Shown here piece by piece: positions 42,743-52,013 of a stretch of DNA of 64,000 nucleotides; the stretch's first letter is position 1, and each line of letters opens with the position of its first letter. The notes under the pieces are model-generated. The model saw nothing but the letters and a program-made list of their open reading frames with translations, ran no database searches and was not told the DNA's origin. Origin of the DNA: Flavobacterium sp. BFFFF1 (GTDB lineage Bacteria > Bacteroidota > Bacteroidia > Flavobacteriales > Flavobacteriaceae); contig NZ_NKJE01000001.1 of assembly GCF_002256285.1 (NCBI RefSeq), positions 101,851 to 165,850 of the forward strand, given 5' to 3'. Both the position numbers and the translations under genes were made by a program.

Positions 42743-43672
42743 CTATTCCTCTATTAGCTTTTTTATATTGATATTGTCCGGCAGCCTGCCAACATTCTGC
42801 AATTTTATGGCAGCAAGTTTTTGGGCAATTGTCATGCTCTTCTCCAGGTCTTTCTGATGCAACTGGGCATACAGGAATCCGGTCCAGAAAGCGTCTCCAG
42901 CGCCGGTACTGTCTTTGACTTCATTAATAGCCATGGCTTTTTGGAAGAACAATCCCTGATCGACGTCAGAGACCGCCACACCGTTTTTACCTTTAGTCAG
43001 GCAGATTGTTTTAGCGCCCAATTCATGAAAAAAATCAAAAATATACTCTTCTGATTTCACTGCGGCAAACAGTCGGTAACAGTCGTCTTCGCTTAATTTC
43101 ACCAGCGGATCATTTGCCAGATATTGTTGCAGCACCTGTTTCGCCTCTTCACGGTTAGGCCAGATCCTTTCGGAAAAATTGATGTCTATACTGAGTTGCA
43201 AACCGAGTTCTTTCGCTTTTTGGGCACGGTTCAAAATGGTTTGACGTGCTGGATTTTTACTTAAGGCAAAGCAGGTCGTATGAAATATACGGGCATCGGC
43301 AAGCACGTCATCGGGCAGCTGCGATTCGTAGATCTCACAGTCGGCTTCGCGATAAGGGATAAAATCCGGGGTCTCAGTTGATTTGGAAACGAAAATAACG
43401 GAAGTTGGTGATTGATCGGATTTGCCAATATTATCTACCGAAACATTGTTGTCCTTTAGCTTCCTGAGGATGTAATCACCCAATCCATCCTGGCCGCATG
43501 ACGCTACAAGCAGCGCATTCAGTCCCAAACGTGACGCGTTTACCGCCACATTCGTAGGAGAGCCTCCTAAAAAGCGATGGTAATCTTTGGTCCTGTTGAT
43601 CGAAGTGTTCATTTCATGACCGATAAAATCAATCAAAACTTCTCCTACGCAAATGATATCTATTGATTTCAA
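42743..43672 (-). CDS. PfkB-family sugar kinase, probably fructokinase
   Basis: 309 residues of the ribokinase/PfkB family. N-terminal signature GGSPTNVAVNASRLG near residue 36 and the C-terminal ATP/anion-hole motif DSTGAGDAFWTGFLY with the catalytic Asp. In this locus, next to an invertase-like hydrolase and a sucrose-type transporter, it most likely phosphorylates fructose released from sucrose. The start is a TTG at 43672, 1 nt after the stop of the hydrolase gene; no ATG is available nearby. Substrate assignment is from context. Confidence 0.85.
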   Translation of the reverse strand: MKSIDIICVGEVLIDFIGHEMNTSINRTKDYHRFLGGSPTNVAVNASRLGLNALLVASCGQDGLGDYILRKLKDNNVSVDNIGKSDQSPTSVIFVSKSTETPDFIPYREADCEIYESQLPDDVLADARIFHTTCFALSKNPARQTILNRAQKAKELGLQLSIDINFSERIWPNREEAKQVLQQYLANDPLVKLSEDDCYRLFAAVKSEEYIFDFFHELGAKTICLTKGKNGVAVSDVDQGLFFQKAMAINEVKDSTGAGDAFWTGFLYAQLHQKDLEKSMTIAQKLAAIKLQNVGRLPDNINIKKLIEE

Positions 43673-43673
43673 C

Positions 43674-44849
43674 TTAAATTAAAAATTTAAAATTATGGTG
43701 AATAGCCCGATCTAATAAAATGGTTGCCGCTGCACTCCAGGCGCAAAAAGCAACCCCGTTTGGCGCAGCCGTACTGGTATTGAAGTTTTCGTAAAAAGAA
43801 AAATCATTGACGGCATTGGCCGAATTTATCTTTTGCAAAATGAGCGAAGCGCGCTCATTTTCAGATTTCGATATCAGCGCCAATCCAAAAAATCCGTTTA
43901 CCATGGGCCAGCTTCCGCCATTATGGAACTCATAGGGATGATTCCGGAACTCGTATTTATAGTTGTTTTTTAGCAAATGCCAGTCTTCATCATCATCAAA
44001 AACCGGAGGCCAGAAAGCGGGAAGTAATCCCAAATCAGTGGCTGATGCTATTGAAACCGCCTTTTTTACGATATGCTTTTGAAAGGCTTTAGCACCAATA
44101 TTTAAAAGCAACGCGAGCGAATTGGCGAAAGCGTCAAATTGGGTTTTATAACCCGAAGGCGAAAAGGAGCAGGGCAGGAAATCCTGGAAAGTATGCGAAT
44201 CGTATGCGCGTTCATGGAATTTTTCGCCGGTAACGCGCGGGAGATAGTTGGCCTCAATTTGAGCGGTTACCTGAACGATTTTCTCCGCAATTGATTCCTT
44301 CTGCGCAAAATGATGATAACCCTTTAAGGCCCATAACCGCAACAATTGGTCATACAATACATAGCCGTCAGTGATGTATTCATCGGCCCAGTTTCCAGAC
44401 AGCGGCACATAGAGTAAATGCTTGTTGTTGAATTCCCACGCCTGTAAGAGCGAAAGGCATTTTTCAATTTTAGGAATATATTGATTTAGAAATGTATCGT
44501 CTCCTGTATGAAATGCATATTGCGTCACACCGATGACAAACCAGGTCACCGCATCGACCCTTCCTGCCAATCCGCCATAACTGATTTCAATTTTACTCCC
44601 TTCGACCAAAACATTGGATGGAATGGTCCCGACTTCATGTTGGTTTTCTGCCAATGTGATTAACGTTGCCCTGAAAGCCGCAATCAGTTCCTCATCTTCG
44701 GACGCCAAAGCCGCCAGGCCACAAATGACGCCGTCACGCGCCCAGACCCGGCTGTAATTCGTAGTTTGCTCAGCGCTGGCTACAAAACCAGCTGGCGTAG
44801 TGACCTTTCGCAATAAGGCAATGGCTTTTTCGTATGCTACGTCAGACAT
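43674..44849 (-). CDS. GH100-like invertase ((alpha/alpha)6-barrel glycoside hydrolase)
   Basis: 391 residues from the ATG at 44849. Segments typical of an alpha/alpha six-barrel enzyme include NYSRVWARDGVICGLAALAS and GGLAGRVDAVTWFVIGVTQY. The motif YEFHNGGSWPMVNGFFGLAL strongly recalls the HNGGSWP motif of neutral/alkaline invertases (GH100). It has no signal peptide, so it should act in the cytoplasm on imported sucrose. The frame extends 52 codons upstream into the transporter gene, but the ATG at 44849 (overlap 8 nt with that gene's stop) is the likely start. Often annotated as a glycogen-debranching protein. Confidence 0.72.
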   Translation of the reverse strand: MSDVAYEKAIALLRKVTTPAGFVASAEQTTNYSRVWARDGVICGLAALASEDEELIAAFRATLITLAENQHEVGTIPSNVLVEGSKIEISYGGLAGRVDAVTWFVIGVTQYAFHTGDDTFLNQYIPKIEKCLSLLQAWEFNNKHLLYVPLSGNWADEYITDGYVLYDQLLRLWALKGYHHFAQKESIAEKIVQVTAQIEANYLPRVTGEKFHERAYDSHTFQDFLPCSFSPSGYKTQFDAFANSLALLLNIGAKAFQKHIVKKAVSIASATDLGLLPAFWPPVFDDDEDWHLLKNNYKYEFRNHPYEFHNGGSWPMVNGFFGLALISKSENERASLILQKINSANAVNDFSFYENFNTSTAAPNGVAFCAWSAAATILLDRAIHHNFKFLI

Positions 44850-46152
44850 TATTATGTTCTTTTTTTGTGGAAATAAGCAAGGTGAAGATGGCGCTGACGG
44901 CCAGCAATATTCCTGCAAAAGTGACTGCAAGCCGCGCATCATTGTGTAAGAAATGCTCCATGATATACCCAAATGATATGGTTTGGACAAACATCGGAAT
45001 GACAATCATCATGTTGATGATCCCCATGTAAACTCCGTACCGCTCTTTCGGGATATTGGAAACGATCATCAGGTAAGGGATCCCCATCATACTGGCCCAA
45101 CCGATACCGAACCCAGTGATTGCTGGGAATAACAGGTATTTATTTTCGATGTGTGGAAAAATTAAAAACCCTATCGATGCCAAAATTAAACAACTAAAAT
45201 GAACCCATTTCGGGGAGAACTTTTTCGCGAAATACACCAATGAAAAAGCGCATAAAAACGTCACAATATTGTACCAGCCGTTTACCAGGCCGGTCCAGCC
45301 TACCGCTTCCTCATACAATTTAATATCCTTTTCAGGTGTAGTATGCCACACCGAGAGTGCGATGCTTTTAGAAGAATTTTGCCAATAACAAAACAGCGCA
45401 TACCATTGGAATAAGTAAACCAAAGCCAGCTGCCACATGACCTTCGGCATTTCCTTTACGGCGATGGCAATGTCAATGAATGGGGTCAGCACGTTGACCT
45501 TTGCTGATTTTATCAATTTCAATTCTTCATCTGTCGGGGGAATTTCCTTCGTCGTGTATGAACTCCACCACACCGATCCTATCGAACATAACGATCCGAG
45601 AAAAAATGAGGCGTAAACCCATGTTGGCAGTTTTCCGATGGTTCCTACAAAAATCAATGGAAAGATAAAAAGCGAGAGGTTCGCCAGGGTTTGCCCAAAT
45701 CCGGTAAAAAAGCTCTGTGCCTGGAAACCTGTGGGCTGCTGGGATTCATCAAGCTTGTCGGCGATAAAAGCGCGGTACGGCTCCATCGCAGTATTGTTTC
45801 CTGCATCGAGTATCCATAGCAAACCGGCAGCCATCCAAAGCGAACTGCTGAATGGAAACAGAAACAACGCGATACTGCAAATCAAGGCTCCAATAAGGAA
45901 AAATGGCTTCCGCCTGCCGCCCAGTCGCGGAGACCAGGTTTTATCGCTGAGCGCACCGATGATCGGCTGAATCAGCAATCCGGTCAAAGGACCGGCCAAA
46001 TTCAGTAACGGAATCTGGTCCGGGTGTGCGCCGAGAAAATCATAGATCGGGTTGACGGCACTCTGTTGCAGACCAAAGCTATACTGAATACCGAAAAAAC
46101 CGACATTCATTTTGATGATCTGCCAAAAACTGAGGTTTATTTTCCTGCCCAT
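44842..46152 (-). CDS. SLC45-type sugar/proton symporter (MFS)
   Basis: 436 residues with about twelve membrane helices. The N-terminus (NVGFFGIQYSFGLQQSAVNP) and the loop LSDKTWSPRLGGRRKPFFLI carry the RLGGRRKPF motif typical of sucrose/H+ symporters of the SUC/SLC45 kind. It should bring sucrose or a related glucoside into the cytoplasm for the adjacent hydrolase. It is the first gene of the transporter-hydrolase-fructokinase run; a probable terminator at 46201-46239 separates it from the TonB receptor gene. Confidence 0.85.
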   Translation of the reverse strand: MGRKINLSFWQIIKMNVGFFGIQYSFGLQQSAVNPIYDFLGAHPDQIPLLNLAGPLTGLLIQPIIGALSDKTWSPRLGGRRKPFFLIGALICSIALFLFPFSSSLWMAAGLLWILDAGNNTAMEPYRAFIADKLDESQQPTGFQAQSFFTGFGQTLANLSLFIFPLIFVGTIGKLPTWVYASFFLGSLCSIGSVWWSSYTTKEIPPTDEELKLIKSAKVNVLTPFIDIAIAVKEMPKVMWQLALVYLFQWYALFCYWQNSSKSIALSVWHTTPEKDIKLYEEAVGWTGLVNGWYNIVTFLCAFSLVYFAKKFSPKWVHFSCLILASIGFLIFPHIENKYLLFPAITGFGIGWASMMGIPYLMIVSNIPKERYGVYMGIINMMIVIPMFVQTISFGYIMEHFLHNDARLAVTFAGILLAVSAIFTLLISTKKEHNNV

Positions 46153-46200
46153 AATTTATACTTCCAGCTGGTTGAATTAAATGTATCAATTTATGCTTTT

Positions 46201-46239
46201 AAAAAATAATTCCCACACCATGATTGGCATAGGAATTAT
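46201..46239 (-). terminator. Terminator between the TonB receptor and transporter genes
   Basis: ATAATTCC (46206-46213) pairs with GGAATTAT (46232-46239), with an inner CCA/TGG pair and symmetric 4-nt internal loops. On the minus strand the stem is followed by six T. It may be only partial, since the genes on both sides belong to one pathway. Confidence 0.6.
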
Positions 46240-46262
46240 AAAAACAAAACATGAAATCAAAC

Positions 46263-48884
46263 TTAAAACTTATATGATAACGACATAGAAAGCGATCTTC
46301 CCGGCAAAGGTCTTGCCCTTACATAATTGACCGTATTCTCTGTAATACTTCCTTCTTCCGCTTCCGTAATGGCTAATGTGTTGAGTAAATTGTTTCCGGA
46401 AAGGTTTAACGAAAGCCCTTTGGTCACTTCAAATTCTACAAACCCATTTACAATAAGGAACCCATCCATAACCAGCTGGTTGCTGTCCTGGGTGTAGGCT
46501 TTGGTCTGGCCGATAAAGCTCAATCCGACAGCATTCCTGTTTTGTGAGAATTTATAAGTTGGAATGAAGTTGTACATCATTTTTGGCTGCCTTCTCGGAT
46601 CATTGCCTTCGTTAGCGCCAGTCGTCACTTCCGCTTTCGTGTAAGTAAAACCACCGCGCAGGTTCAGGCTTTCGGTGGCATTGTATGACGTTTCCAATTC
46701 CAGTCCCATTGACTTATAATCGTTGTCGATGATGCTGTTTGAAGTCGCTTCATACCCGCCTTGCTCATTTGTTTTTGCACTGAATACGGTTGCATACACA
46801 TAGCCTTTATCGAATTTTCTTTTATATCCTACTTCTGCCTGGTTTAGGAAATCCAACGCGTTGATCTTATCTCCGTCAAGGTAGTTCAGCCCTGAAAACA
46901 GGATTCTGTCTGCCTTCGCAGATGCTCCCCTACTGTACCTTGCAAAAACCGACTGCCCTGCATCAATCAGGTAATTAGCGCCTAGTGTATAAGAAACATA
47001 ATCATATTGATAATCTACCGCAGTGCTGTTCGCTGTATTTACTGCAAATACATTTTGCTCAGGAACTGAAATGGCACCATCATTGTTGATATCGAATGCA
47101 GCGGAAGTCCCTCCGGCAAATGACCCGTTAACCTGGCCTTTGTCATAACGAACACCACCTTCAAGGGAAAGCTTATCGGTAGCATCAAAGCTAATATTTG
47201 CATAAGGAGCTGACACGTTGTATTGCGTATCATAATTTCTGGCCAGATTGCCCCATGCCGGCGTTCCATAAGCATAAAGTCCGTTTTCCGACAACAGGTT
47301 GCCACCAGCATCAGTAACATTAATCAAGCGCGGATTGCTATCAGACACTTCCTGTAGGTAAGAGTTCCAAAGCCACGACATTGAAATGTTTTGGATGGAC
47401 TTAAAATACCCTGCTGTCACGCCCACTTTGTTAAACTTTTTAGTAATACGCAAATCGTTCATAAAGTTATCCATATTGTTGAGCTGCGTGTCAAACATGT
47501 GGATACGGGCTACCAAACCGTTGGCAGTGTTAAAAGCGCTTCCATCGTTCGCATACGTTAATGTCGAACCGGCGCCAAACGAAGTTGCAATAGCTGCTGC
47601 GGTACCCACTTCAGCAGGGAATGGCGCTATGAATAAACCACTGTTCGATGAGAAACGCCCATTCTCAGTTACTTTCCATCCATCGCCCAATTGGAAATTG
47701 GCGCTTGCCCCGATTGATTTCGACACCGGATGCATGCCGTCCGACACTTTCGCGCGACGCAATTCACCATTAGGACCTAAGCCTACGTTTTGGTCAAGAA
47801 AAACCGACTGCATCGCACCTGATGTGGCGTCATAACCTTTGATGCTTCCCCAATTTGGGCTTGCGTTTGTGCCGGAAACTTCTAAAGGCATTGGCATGTA
47901 AGCCGCCGCACGGTCATTCAGGAACTTTGCATATACGGTAACCGAACCAGTTTCAAATTCCTTAGTCACATTAAATTTCACCTGTCCGCCGTTGTTGGCA
48001 ATAAACCCTGGGCTTCTCACCCCTTCACCTGCCCGGTAAAAACCTCCTGCATGAAAAAACAGTCCGTCACCAATTTTGGCTCCGTATTCTAAATCTGTAC
48101 GGAAATCATTGTAGTCCAGACCGAAACTGGTCGCCATGCTTCCACCTTCCGTTTTTCCAGTCTTGCTAATGAAGTTGATGATTCCGCCCGGTGCGTTTGA
48201 CGATAAGGTCGACGCTGATCCACCACGGATGGCTTCAATTTTAGCAATATTCCTGTCAAATCGCGTGAAGATGTCAGCGGTAGCAAAAGCGATATCGCCA
48301 TACAGCAACACAGGAAGTCCATCCTCCTGAATTTGCAGGTATTTCGATCCTCCGGAAGAGATTGGCACACCGCGCACAGCAATGTTCGCATTTCCTTCAC
48401 CCCCTGACGATTCCGAACGTATGCCGGGAATGGTCCTGAAAATCTCGGCAGTCGATCTTGGTGCTGATTGCTCCACCTGTTTTACATCCAACGTGGTAAT
48501 GGAAACGCTGGATTTAATTTTGGATTTTGGATTCACAACCCCGGTAACAACCACTTCTTCGAGTGATTTCGCGTCATCCTGAAGTTGAAAATTCAAAACC
48601 GTTTTGCCGGAAATGGCAACCGATTTTTTTTGTGTGGTCAGTCCTATAAAAGAGACGGTAACCGAAGTAGTCCCTTCTGCAAGGCCGGAAATACTAAAAT
48701 TCCCGTCAGTATCTGTTATTGATGATTTGGAGGATTCAACAACAACATTTGCCCCAATCACTGGCTCTCCTTTGGCGTCTGTTACCTTTCCGGAAAGACT
48801 GCCTGATTGCGAAAATGATTGATTAAAGAGCATCACTGCCACAATAACCAGCATCTTTTTCAAAAACTGCGTAATGTTTTTCAT
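46263..48884 (-). CDS. TonB-dependent outer membrane receptor with carboxypeptidase-like N-terminal domain
   Basis: 873 residues. A signal peptide (MLVIVAVMLFNQSFSQS) is followed by a carboxypeptidase-D regulatory-like domain (residues about 27-103, GSLSGKVTDAKGEPVIGANV), a plug domain (SAPRSTAEIFRTIPGIRSES) and a 22-strand barrel ending in SMSLSYKF. It should import a sugar across the outer membrane by TonB energy; the flanking genes suggest sucrose or a related oligosaccharide. No SusD partner gene is adjacent, unlike classical polysaccharide loci. Two LacI operators lie in its upstream region. Confidence 0.92.
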   Translation of the reverse strand: MKNITQFLKKMLVIVAVMLFNQSFSQSGSLSGKVTDAKGEPVIGANVVVESSKSSITDTDGNFSISGLAEGTTSVTVSFIGLTTQKKSVAISGKTVLNFQLQDDAKSLEEVVVTGVVNPKSKIKSSVSITTLDVKQVEQSAPRSTAEIFRTIPGIRSESSGGEGNANIAVRGVPISSGGSKYLQIQEDGLPVLLYGDIAFATADIFTRFDRNIAKIEAIRGGSASTLSSNAPGGIINFISKTGKTEGGSMATSFGLDYNDFRTDLEYGAKIGDGLFFHAGGFYRAGEGVRSPGFIANNGGQVKFNVTKEFETGSVTVYAKFLNDRAAAYMPMPLEVSGTNASPNWGSIKGYDATSGAMQSVFLDQNVGLGPNGELRRAKVSDGMHPVSKSIGASANFQLGDGWKVTENGRFSSNSGLFIAPFPAEVGTAAAIATSFGAGSTLTYANDGSAFNTANGLVARIHMFDTQLNNMDNFMNDLRITKKFNKVGVTAGYFKSIQNISMSWLWNSYLQEVSDSNPRLINVTDAGGNLLSENGLYAYGTPAWGNLARNYDTQYNVSAPYANISFDATDKLSLEGGVRYDKGQVNGSFAGGTSAAFDINNDGAISVPEQNVFAVNTANSTAVDYQYDYVSYTLGANYLIDAGQSVFARYSRGASAKADRILFSGLNYLDGDKINALDFLNQAEVGYKRKFDKGYVYATVFSAKTNEQGGYEATSNSIIDNDYKSMGLELETSYNATESLNLRGGFTYTKAEVTTGANEGNDPRRQPKMMYNFIPTYKFSQNRNAVGLSFIGQTKAYTQDSNQLVMDGFLIVNGFVEFEVTKGLSLNLSGNNLLNTLAITEAEEGSITENTVNYVRARPLPGRSLSMSLSYKF

Positions 48885-48964
48885 TTGTTTTGGTTTAATA
48901 GTTAAATATGAATGTTTTTTTTCGAAATTAATTTTTTTAACGCCAAATTCTTACGAATTTCAAC

Positions 48965-48978
48965 CGAAAACGTTTTCG
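48965..48978. promoter_or_regulatory. LacI-family operator 1
   Basis: CGAAAACGTTTTCG, a perfect 14-bp palindrome with central CG, as LacI/GalR regulators bind. It lies in the divergent region between the TonB receptor gene (start 48884) and the lacI-like gene (49035). Confidence 0.9.
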
Positions 48979-48984
48979 AAATAA

Positions 48985-49000
48985 CCGAAAACGTTTTCGG
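48985..49000. promoter_or_regulatory. LacI-family operator 2
   Basis: CCGAAAACGTTTTCGG, a perfect 16-bp palindrome with the same core. Its centre is 21 bp from that of operator 1, that is two helical turns, so both sites face the same side. A TTG at 49003-49005 and CATATTTG at 49023-49030 just downstream may be the lacI-like promoter. Confidence 0.9.
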
Positions 49001-49034
49001 CGTTGTTTTAATATTTTTTTATCATATTTGTTAA

Positions 49035-50054
49035 ATGAGAGATATCACCTTAAAACAGATTGCCGAAACGTTGGGTATTTCGATCACTACGGTCTCGAAA
49101 GCGCTAAAAAACTATCCTGATGTCAGTGCAAAGACAAAGAAGGCAGTTTTGGATTTAGCGCACTCCCTAAGTTATACGCCAAATAGTTTTGCGGTAAACC
49201 TGCGTACTAAAGAATCGCGTACCATCGGCCTTATTATTCCGGAAGTCGTTCATCATTTTTTCTCGAGTGTAATCAATGGGATTATCGATGAAGCTGAAAA
49301 ACACGGTTATCTTGTGATCATACTTCAGTCGAGTGAATCGCTGGAACTCGAGAAGAAGCAAATGGAACTTCTGATGAACAAAAGGGTGGACGGAATTATC
49401 ATGTCGTTGTCGAACGAATCAAACGATGATGAACATATCAGGGAGGTCATGCGAAAAGAAATCCCATTTGTGATGTTTGACAAGATTTCAAAACTGATTC
49501 CGTGCTCCAAAGTCATCATTAACGACCAGAAAGCAGCGTTCGAAGCGGTATCCCACCTGATTCAGAAAGGTTGTAAAAAAATCGCCCACATCCGTGGACC
49601 GGTGAATCCTCAAAATGCAATCGACCGTTTTCTAGGCTATAAAAAAGCGCTTGAAAAAAACAATATCCCCTATGACCCAAAACTGGTGTATACCTGCAAA
49701 AATGTAACTTTTGAGGAAGGGCGCCTATTTGCAGAGCAGATCGCAGCGGAACATGCTGATGTAGATGGTGTTTTTGTAATTACTGATTTGGTGGCGGTCG
49801 GCGTTTTGGACTACTTCAATGAAGTGAACATAAAAGTCCCACAGCAGGTCCGCGTGATTGGGTTTAGCAATTGGTTTATGTCACAAGTCATCACCCCGAA
49901 ATTGAGCACGGTCAATCAGCCCAGTTTTGAAATGGGAACCGCCGCATTCAGGCTATTGCTGGAGGAGATGAACGCTAAAAAAGACATGACTTCTTTTAAA
50001 ACAAGGACCATCGAATTGGAAACGCAGGTGATCGCCCGCGATTCTACCTTATAA
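49035..50054 (+). CDS. LacI-family transcriptional regulator
   Basis: 339 residues. The N-terminal helix-turn-helix ([20 protein letters not shown], residues 4-23) and hinge are followed by a periplasmic-binding-protein-like ligand domain ([20 protein letters not shown] onward, ending in the [20 protein letters not shown] segment). It is divergent from the TonB receptor gene and next to two perfect LacI-type operators, so it most likely represses the sugar locus and itself until the sugar is bound. Its stop region overlaps the convergent queG gene by 11 bp. Confidence 0.94.
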   Translation: MRDITLKQIAETLGISITTVSKALKNYPDVSAKTKKAVLDLAHSLSYTPNSFAVNLRTKESRTIGLIIPEVVHHFFSSVINGIIDEAEKHGYLVIILQSSESLELEKKQMELLMNKRVDGIIMSLSNESNDDEHIREVMRKEIPFVMFDKISKLIPCSKVIINDQKAAFEAVSHLIQKGCKKIAHIRGPVNPQNAIDRFLGYKKALEKNNIPYDPKLVYTCKNVTFEEGRLFAEQIAAEHADVDGVFVITDLVAVGVLDYFNEVNIKVPQQVRVIGFSNWFMSQVITPKLSTVNQPSFEMGTAAFRLLLEEMNAKKDMTSFKTRTIELETQVIARDSTL

Positions 50055-50967
50055 AGTCGATATTTCTGAGCAGTCCTTCATATTTCGTGCGCTTTACTGC
50101 AGAATTCTTAAATACTTTCCGGAAGGTATCTTCGGTAATCTCTTCCCAGTCTTTTTTTGTCATGCCGAGCAGGTCTGGATGGGGATTAAGAAGCGGTTCG
50201 TCATGTGGGGTAGAAAAGCGGTTCCAGGGACATACTTCCTGGCAGATGTCGCAGCCGAAAGCCCAGTCATCAAACTTCCCTTTCATCTCGACGGGAAGGT
50301 TATCCTTCAATTCGATCGTGAAATACGAAATGCATTTGCTGCCGTCGACCACATAAGGCGCGATGATGGCACCCGTGGGGCAGGCATCGAGACAGGCGGT
50401 ACAGGAACCACAATGGTCTGTCACTGCATGATCGTATTCGAGTTCGATATCAAGAATAAGTTCGGCGATAAAGTAAAACGAACCCACCTTCTGGGTTAGC
50501 AGGTTGCTATTCTTACCAATCCAGCCAAGTCCGCTTTTGGCTGCCCAGGCTTTGTCTAAAACCGGCGCGGAGTCCACAAAAGCCCTTCCGCCTACTTCAC
50601 CTATTTCGTTTTGGATGGAATGAAGTAATTCCTTAAGTTTTTCTTTGATAACGAAATGATAATCCTGACCGTAAGCGTAGCGGGAAATCTTATAGGCATC
50701 CTCAACCTGTGCTTCAGCGGGATAATAGTTTAGCAGCAGGGAAACCACACTTTTGGCACCATCGACAAGCTTTGTAGGATCGAGGCGTTTGTCGAAATGG
50801 TTTTCCATATAAGACATCTGCCCATGGCGGTTGTGGTTCAGCCAGGCTTCGAGGCGGGGTGCTTCTTCTTCAAGGAAACCTGCTTTTGAGATGCCGCAAG
50901 AAAGAAAGCCGAGTCTTTTGGCTTCGGATTTGATGTATTGTGCGTATTTATGCCTGTTTTCGATCAT
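50044..50967 (-). CDS. queG: Epoxyqueuosine reductase
   Basis: 307 residues from the ATG at 50967. Reduces epoxyqueuosine to queuosine in tRNA, using cobalamin and two [4Fe-4S] clusters. The cluster ligands are visible in [14 protein letters not shown] and [11 protein letters not shown], and the cobalamin/active-site region [10 protein letters not shown] and [20 protein letters not shown] are typical. The frame opens at 50994, but the -7 box TATCTTTG (50974-50981) lies there, so the ATG at 50967 is the start. It overlaps the convergent lacI-like gene by 11 bp. Confidence 0.95.
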   Translation of the reverse strand: MIENRHKYAQYIKSEAKRLGFLSCGISKAGFLEEEAPRLEAWLNHNRHGQMSYMENHFDKRLDPTKLVDGAKSVVSLLLNYYPAEAQVEDAYKISRYAYGQDYHFVIKEKLKELLHSIQNEIGEVGGRAFVDSAPVLDKAWAAKSGLGWIGKNSNLLTQKVGSFYFIAELILDIELEYDHAVTDHCGSCTACLDACPTGAIIAPYVVDGSKCISYFTIELKDNLPVEMKGKFDDWAFGCDICQEVCPWNRFSTPHDEPLLNPHPDLLGMTKKDWEEITEDTFRKVFKNSAVKRTKYEGLLRNIDFIR

Positions 50968-50973
50968 GCGCTG

Positions 50974-50981
50974 CAAAGATA
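50974..50981 (-). promoter_or_regulatory. -7 box of queG
   Basis: TATCTTTG on the minus strand, ending 6 nt before the queG ATG. Transcription starting 4-5 nt downstream would give an almost leaderless message. Confidence 0.55.
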
Positions 50982-51012
50982 CACAAAGCATCATTTGGAA
51001 ACGGATACCCGC

Positions 51013-51102
51013 GTTAGGGATTGAAGCGGAAATCCTTTTAGCTTAACCCTTTCAGGGTTTCGAAGCCCTGAAAGGGTTGCTAAAAGATTGAAGCAGAAAG
51101 CC
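51013..51102 (+). repeat. Dispersed hairpin element, copy 3
   Basis: Between queG and the esterase gene. GATTGAAGCGGAAATCC (51019-51035) and GATTGAAGCAGAAAGCC (51086-51102) are direct repeats that flank a hairpin. The hairpin has arms CTTTTAGC/GCTAAAAG and a 13-bp perfect inner stem AACCCTTTCAGGG, with loop TTTCGAAG. The flanks match the outer boxes of copies 1 and 2 on the opposite strand. Confidence 0.8.
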
Positions 51103-51125
51103 AGGCCGCAGGCAACGCCCAAAAA

Positions 51126-51950
51126 TCATAAATGGCTGTTGATCCAATCCACAATGGAATCCAACACGATCTTCTCCGAATCGGGTTCATTCATGCCTAC
51201 ATCGTGGCCCTTGCCTGCCATGGTAATCAACTTTGAATCCACATTGTTTTTTTGTAAAAGTGCGCTCAAATCAACCGATTGCTGATAGGGCACTAAAGGA
51301 TCGTCTGTACCGTGAATCAATAGCGTCGGGATGTTTGCGATTTGTGAATAAGGGCTTATGGCGGTAAAAGCTATGTTCGGTTTTCCTTTGCCGGAATATT
51401 TAGCGTTGGCAAGGAGTTCGATGTTAGGAAGCAGGCCATTCTTTTGGATGAATTGCAGCATCTCCTCCGTATCGAGACGTGAGGGAGCGCAGAGTGCGGT
51501 AATGGACTTGATTTTCCTACTGGTCGTATATCCAAACATCAATGCGAGATGTGCCCCGGCACTCACTCCCGCGATGTGGTAACCCGTTTGGCTATAGCCA
51601 TAGGTCACCGATTGTTTTGAAACGAAATCTATTGCCTGATCTATATCATTGAGCAGATCTGCCGCATGAACTTCGTCGCTTACATAACGGTAATCGACAT
51701 TCGCCACAACCATGCCCTTATCTCGAAGGTCACGGGCGTGCTTCTCGGTATATTCATTGCCACCCATCATCCAGGCGCCTCCGTGGATAAGAATCAGTAC
51801 CGGAGTCCTGGTATTGATCGTATCCGGAAGGTATAAATCAAGACGATGTTGCTTTTCTACGCCGTATTGCAGATGGATATCCTGTTCCTTGTTTTGGCTG
51901 AAAACAATGGTGGTGAAAAATAACAATGCAATGGCCGGTATGCCTTTCAT
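51126..51950 (-). CDS. Secreted alpha/beta-hydrolase (esterase-like)
   Basis: 274 residues from the ATG at 51950 with a signal peptide (AIALLFFTTIVFSQ). The hydrolase fold is shown by LILIHGGAWMMGGN (oxyanion hole HGG), the nucleophile elbow GVSAGAHLA near residue 133, the acid region LLIHGTDDPLVPYQQ and the catalytic His in AGKGHDVGM. The HGGAW and GxSxG motifs fit carboxylesterases or feruloyl-type esterases, but the substrate is unknown. An extra ATG two codons upstream (51956) is possible. It stands alone on the minus strand. Confidence 0.85.
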   Translation of the reverse strand: MKGIPAIALLFFTTIVFSQNKEQDIHLQYGVEKQHRLDLYLPDTINTRTPVLILIHGGAWMMGGNEYTEKHARDLRDKGMVVANVDYRYVSDEVHAADLLNDIDQAIDFVSKQSVTYGYSQTGYHIAGVSAGAHLALMFGYTTSRKIKSITALCAPSRLDTEEMLQFIQKNGLLPNIELLANAKYSGKGKPNIAFTAISPYSQIANIPTLLIHGTDDPLVPYQQSVDLSALLQKNNVDSKLITMAGKGHDVGMNEPDSEKIVLDSIVDWINSHL

Positions 51951-52013
51951 AGTCAAGTGATTTAGGTTTCGTTGTTAATCGGTATAGAAAAATACGCTAT
52001 TCGATTTGGCGAT

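Noticed and set aside
44850..45005. N-terminal extension of the GH100-like gene to 45005
   Set aside because: It would overlap the transporter gene by more than 160 nt and has no conserved sequence; the ATG at 44849 gives the usual tight overlap.
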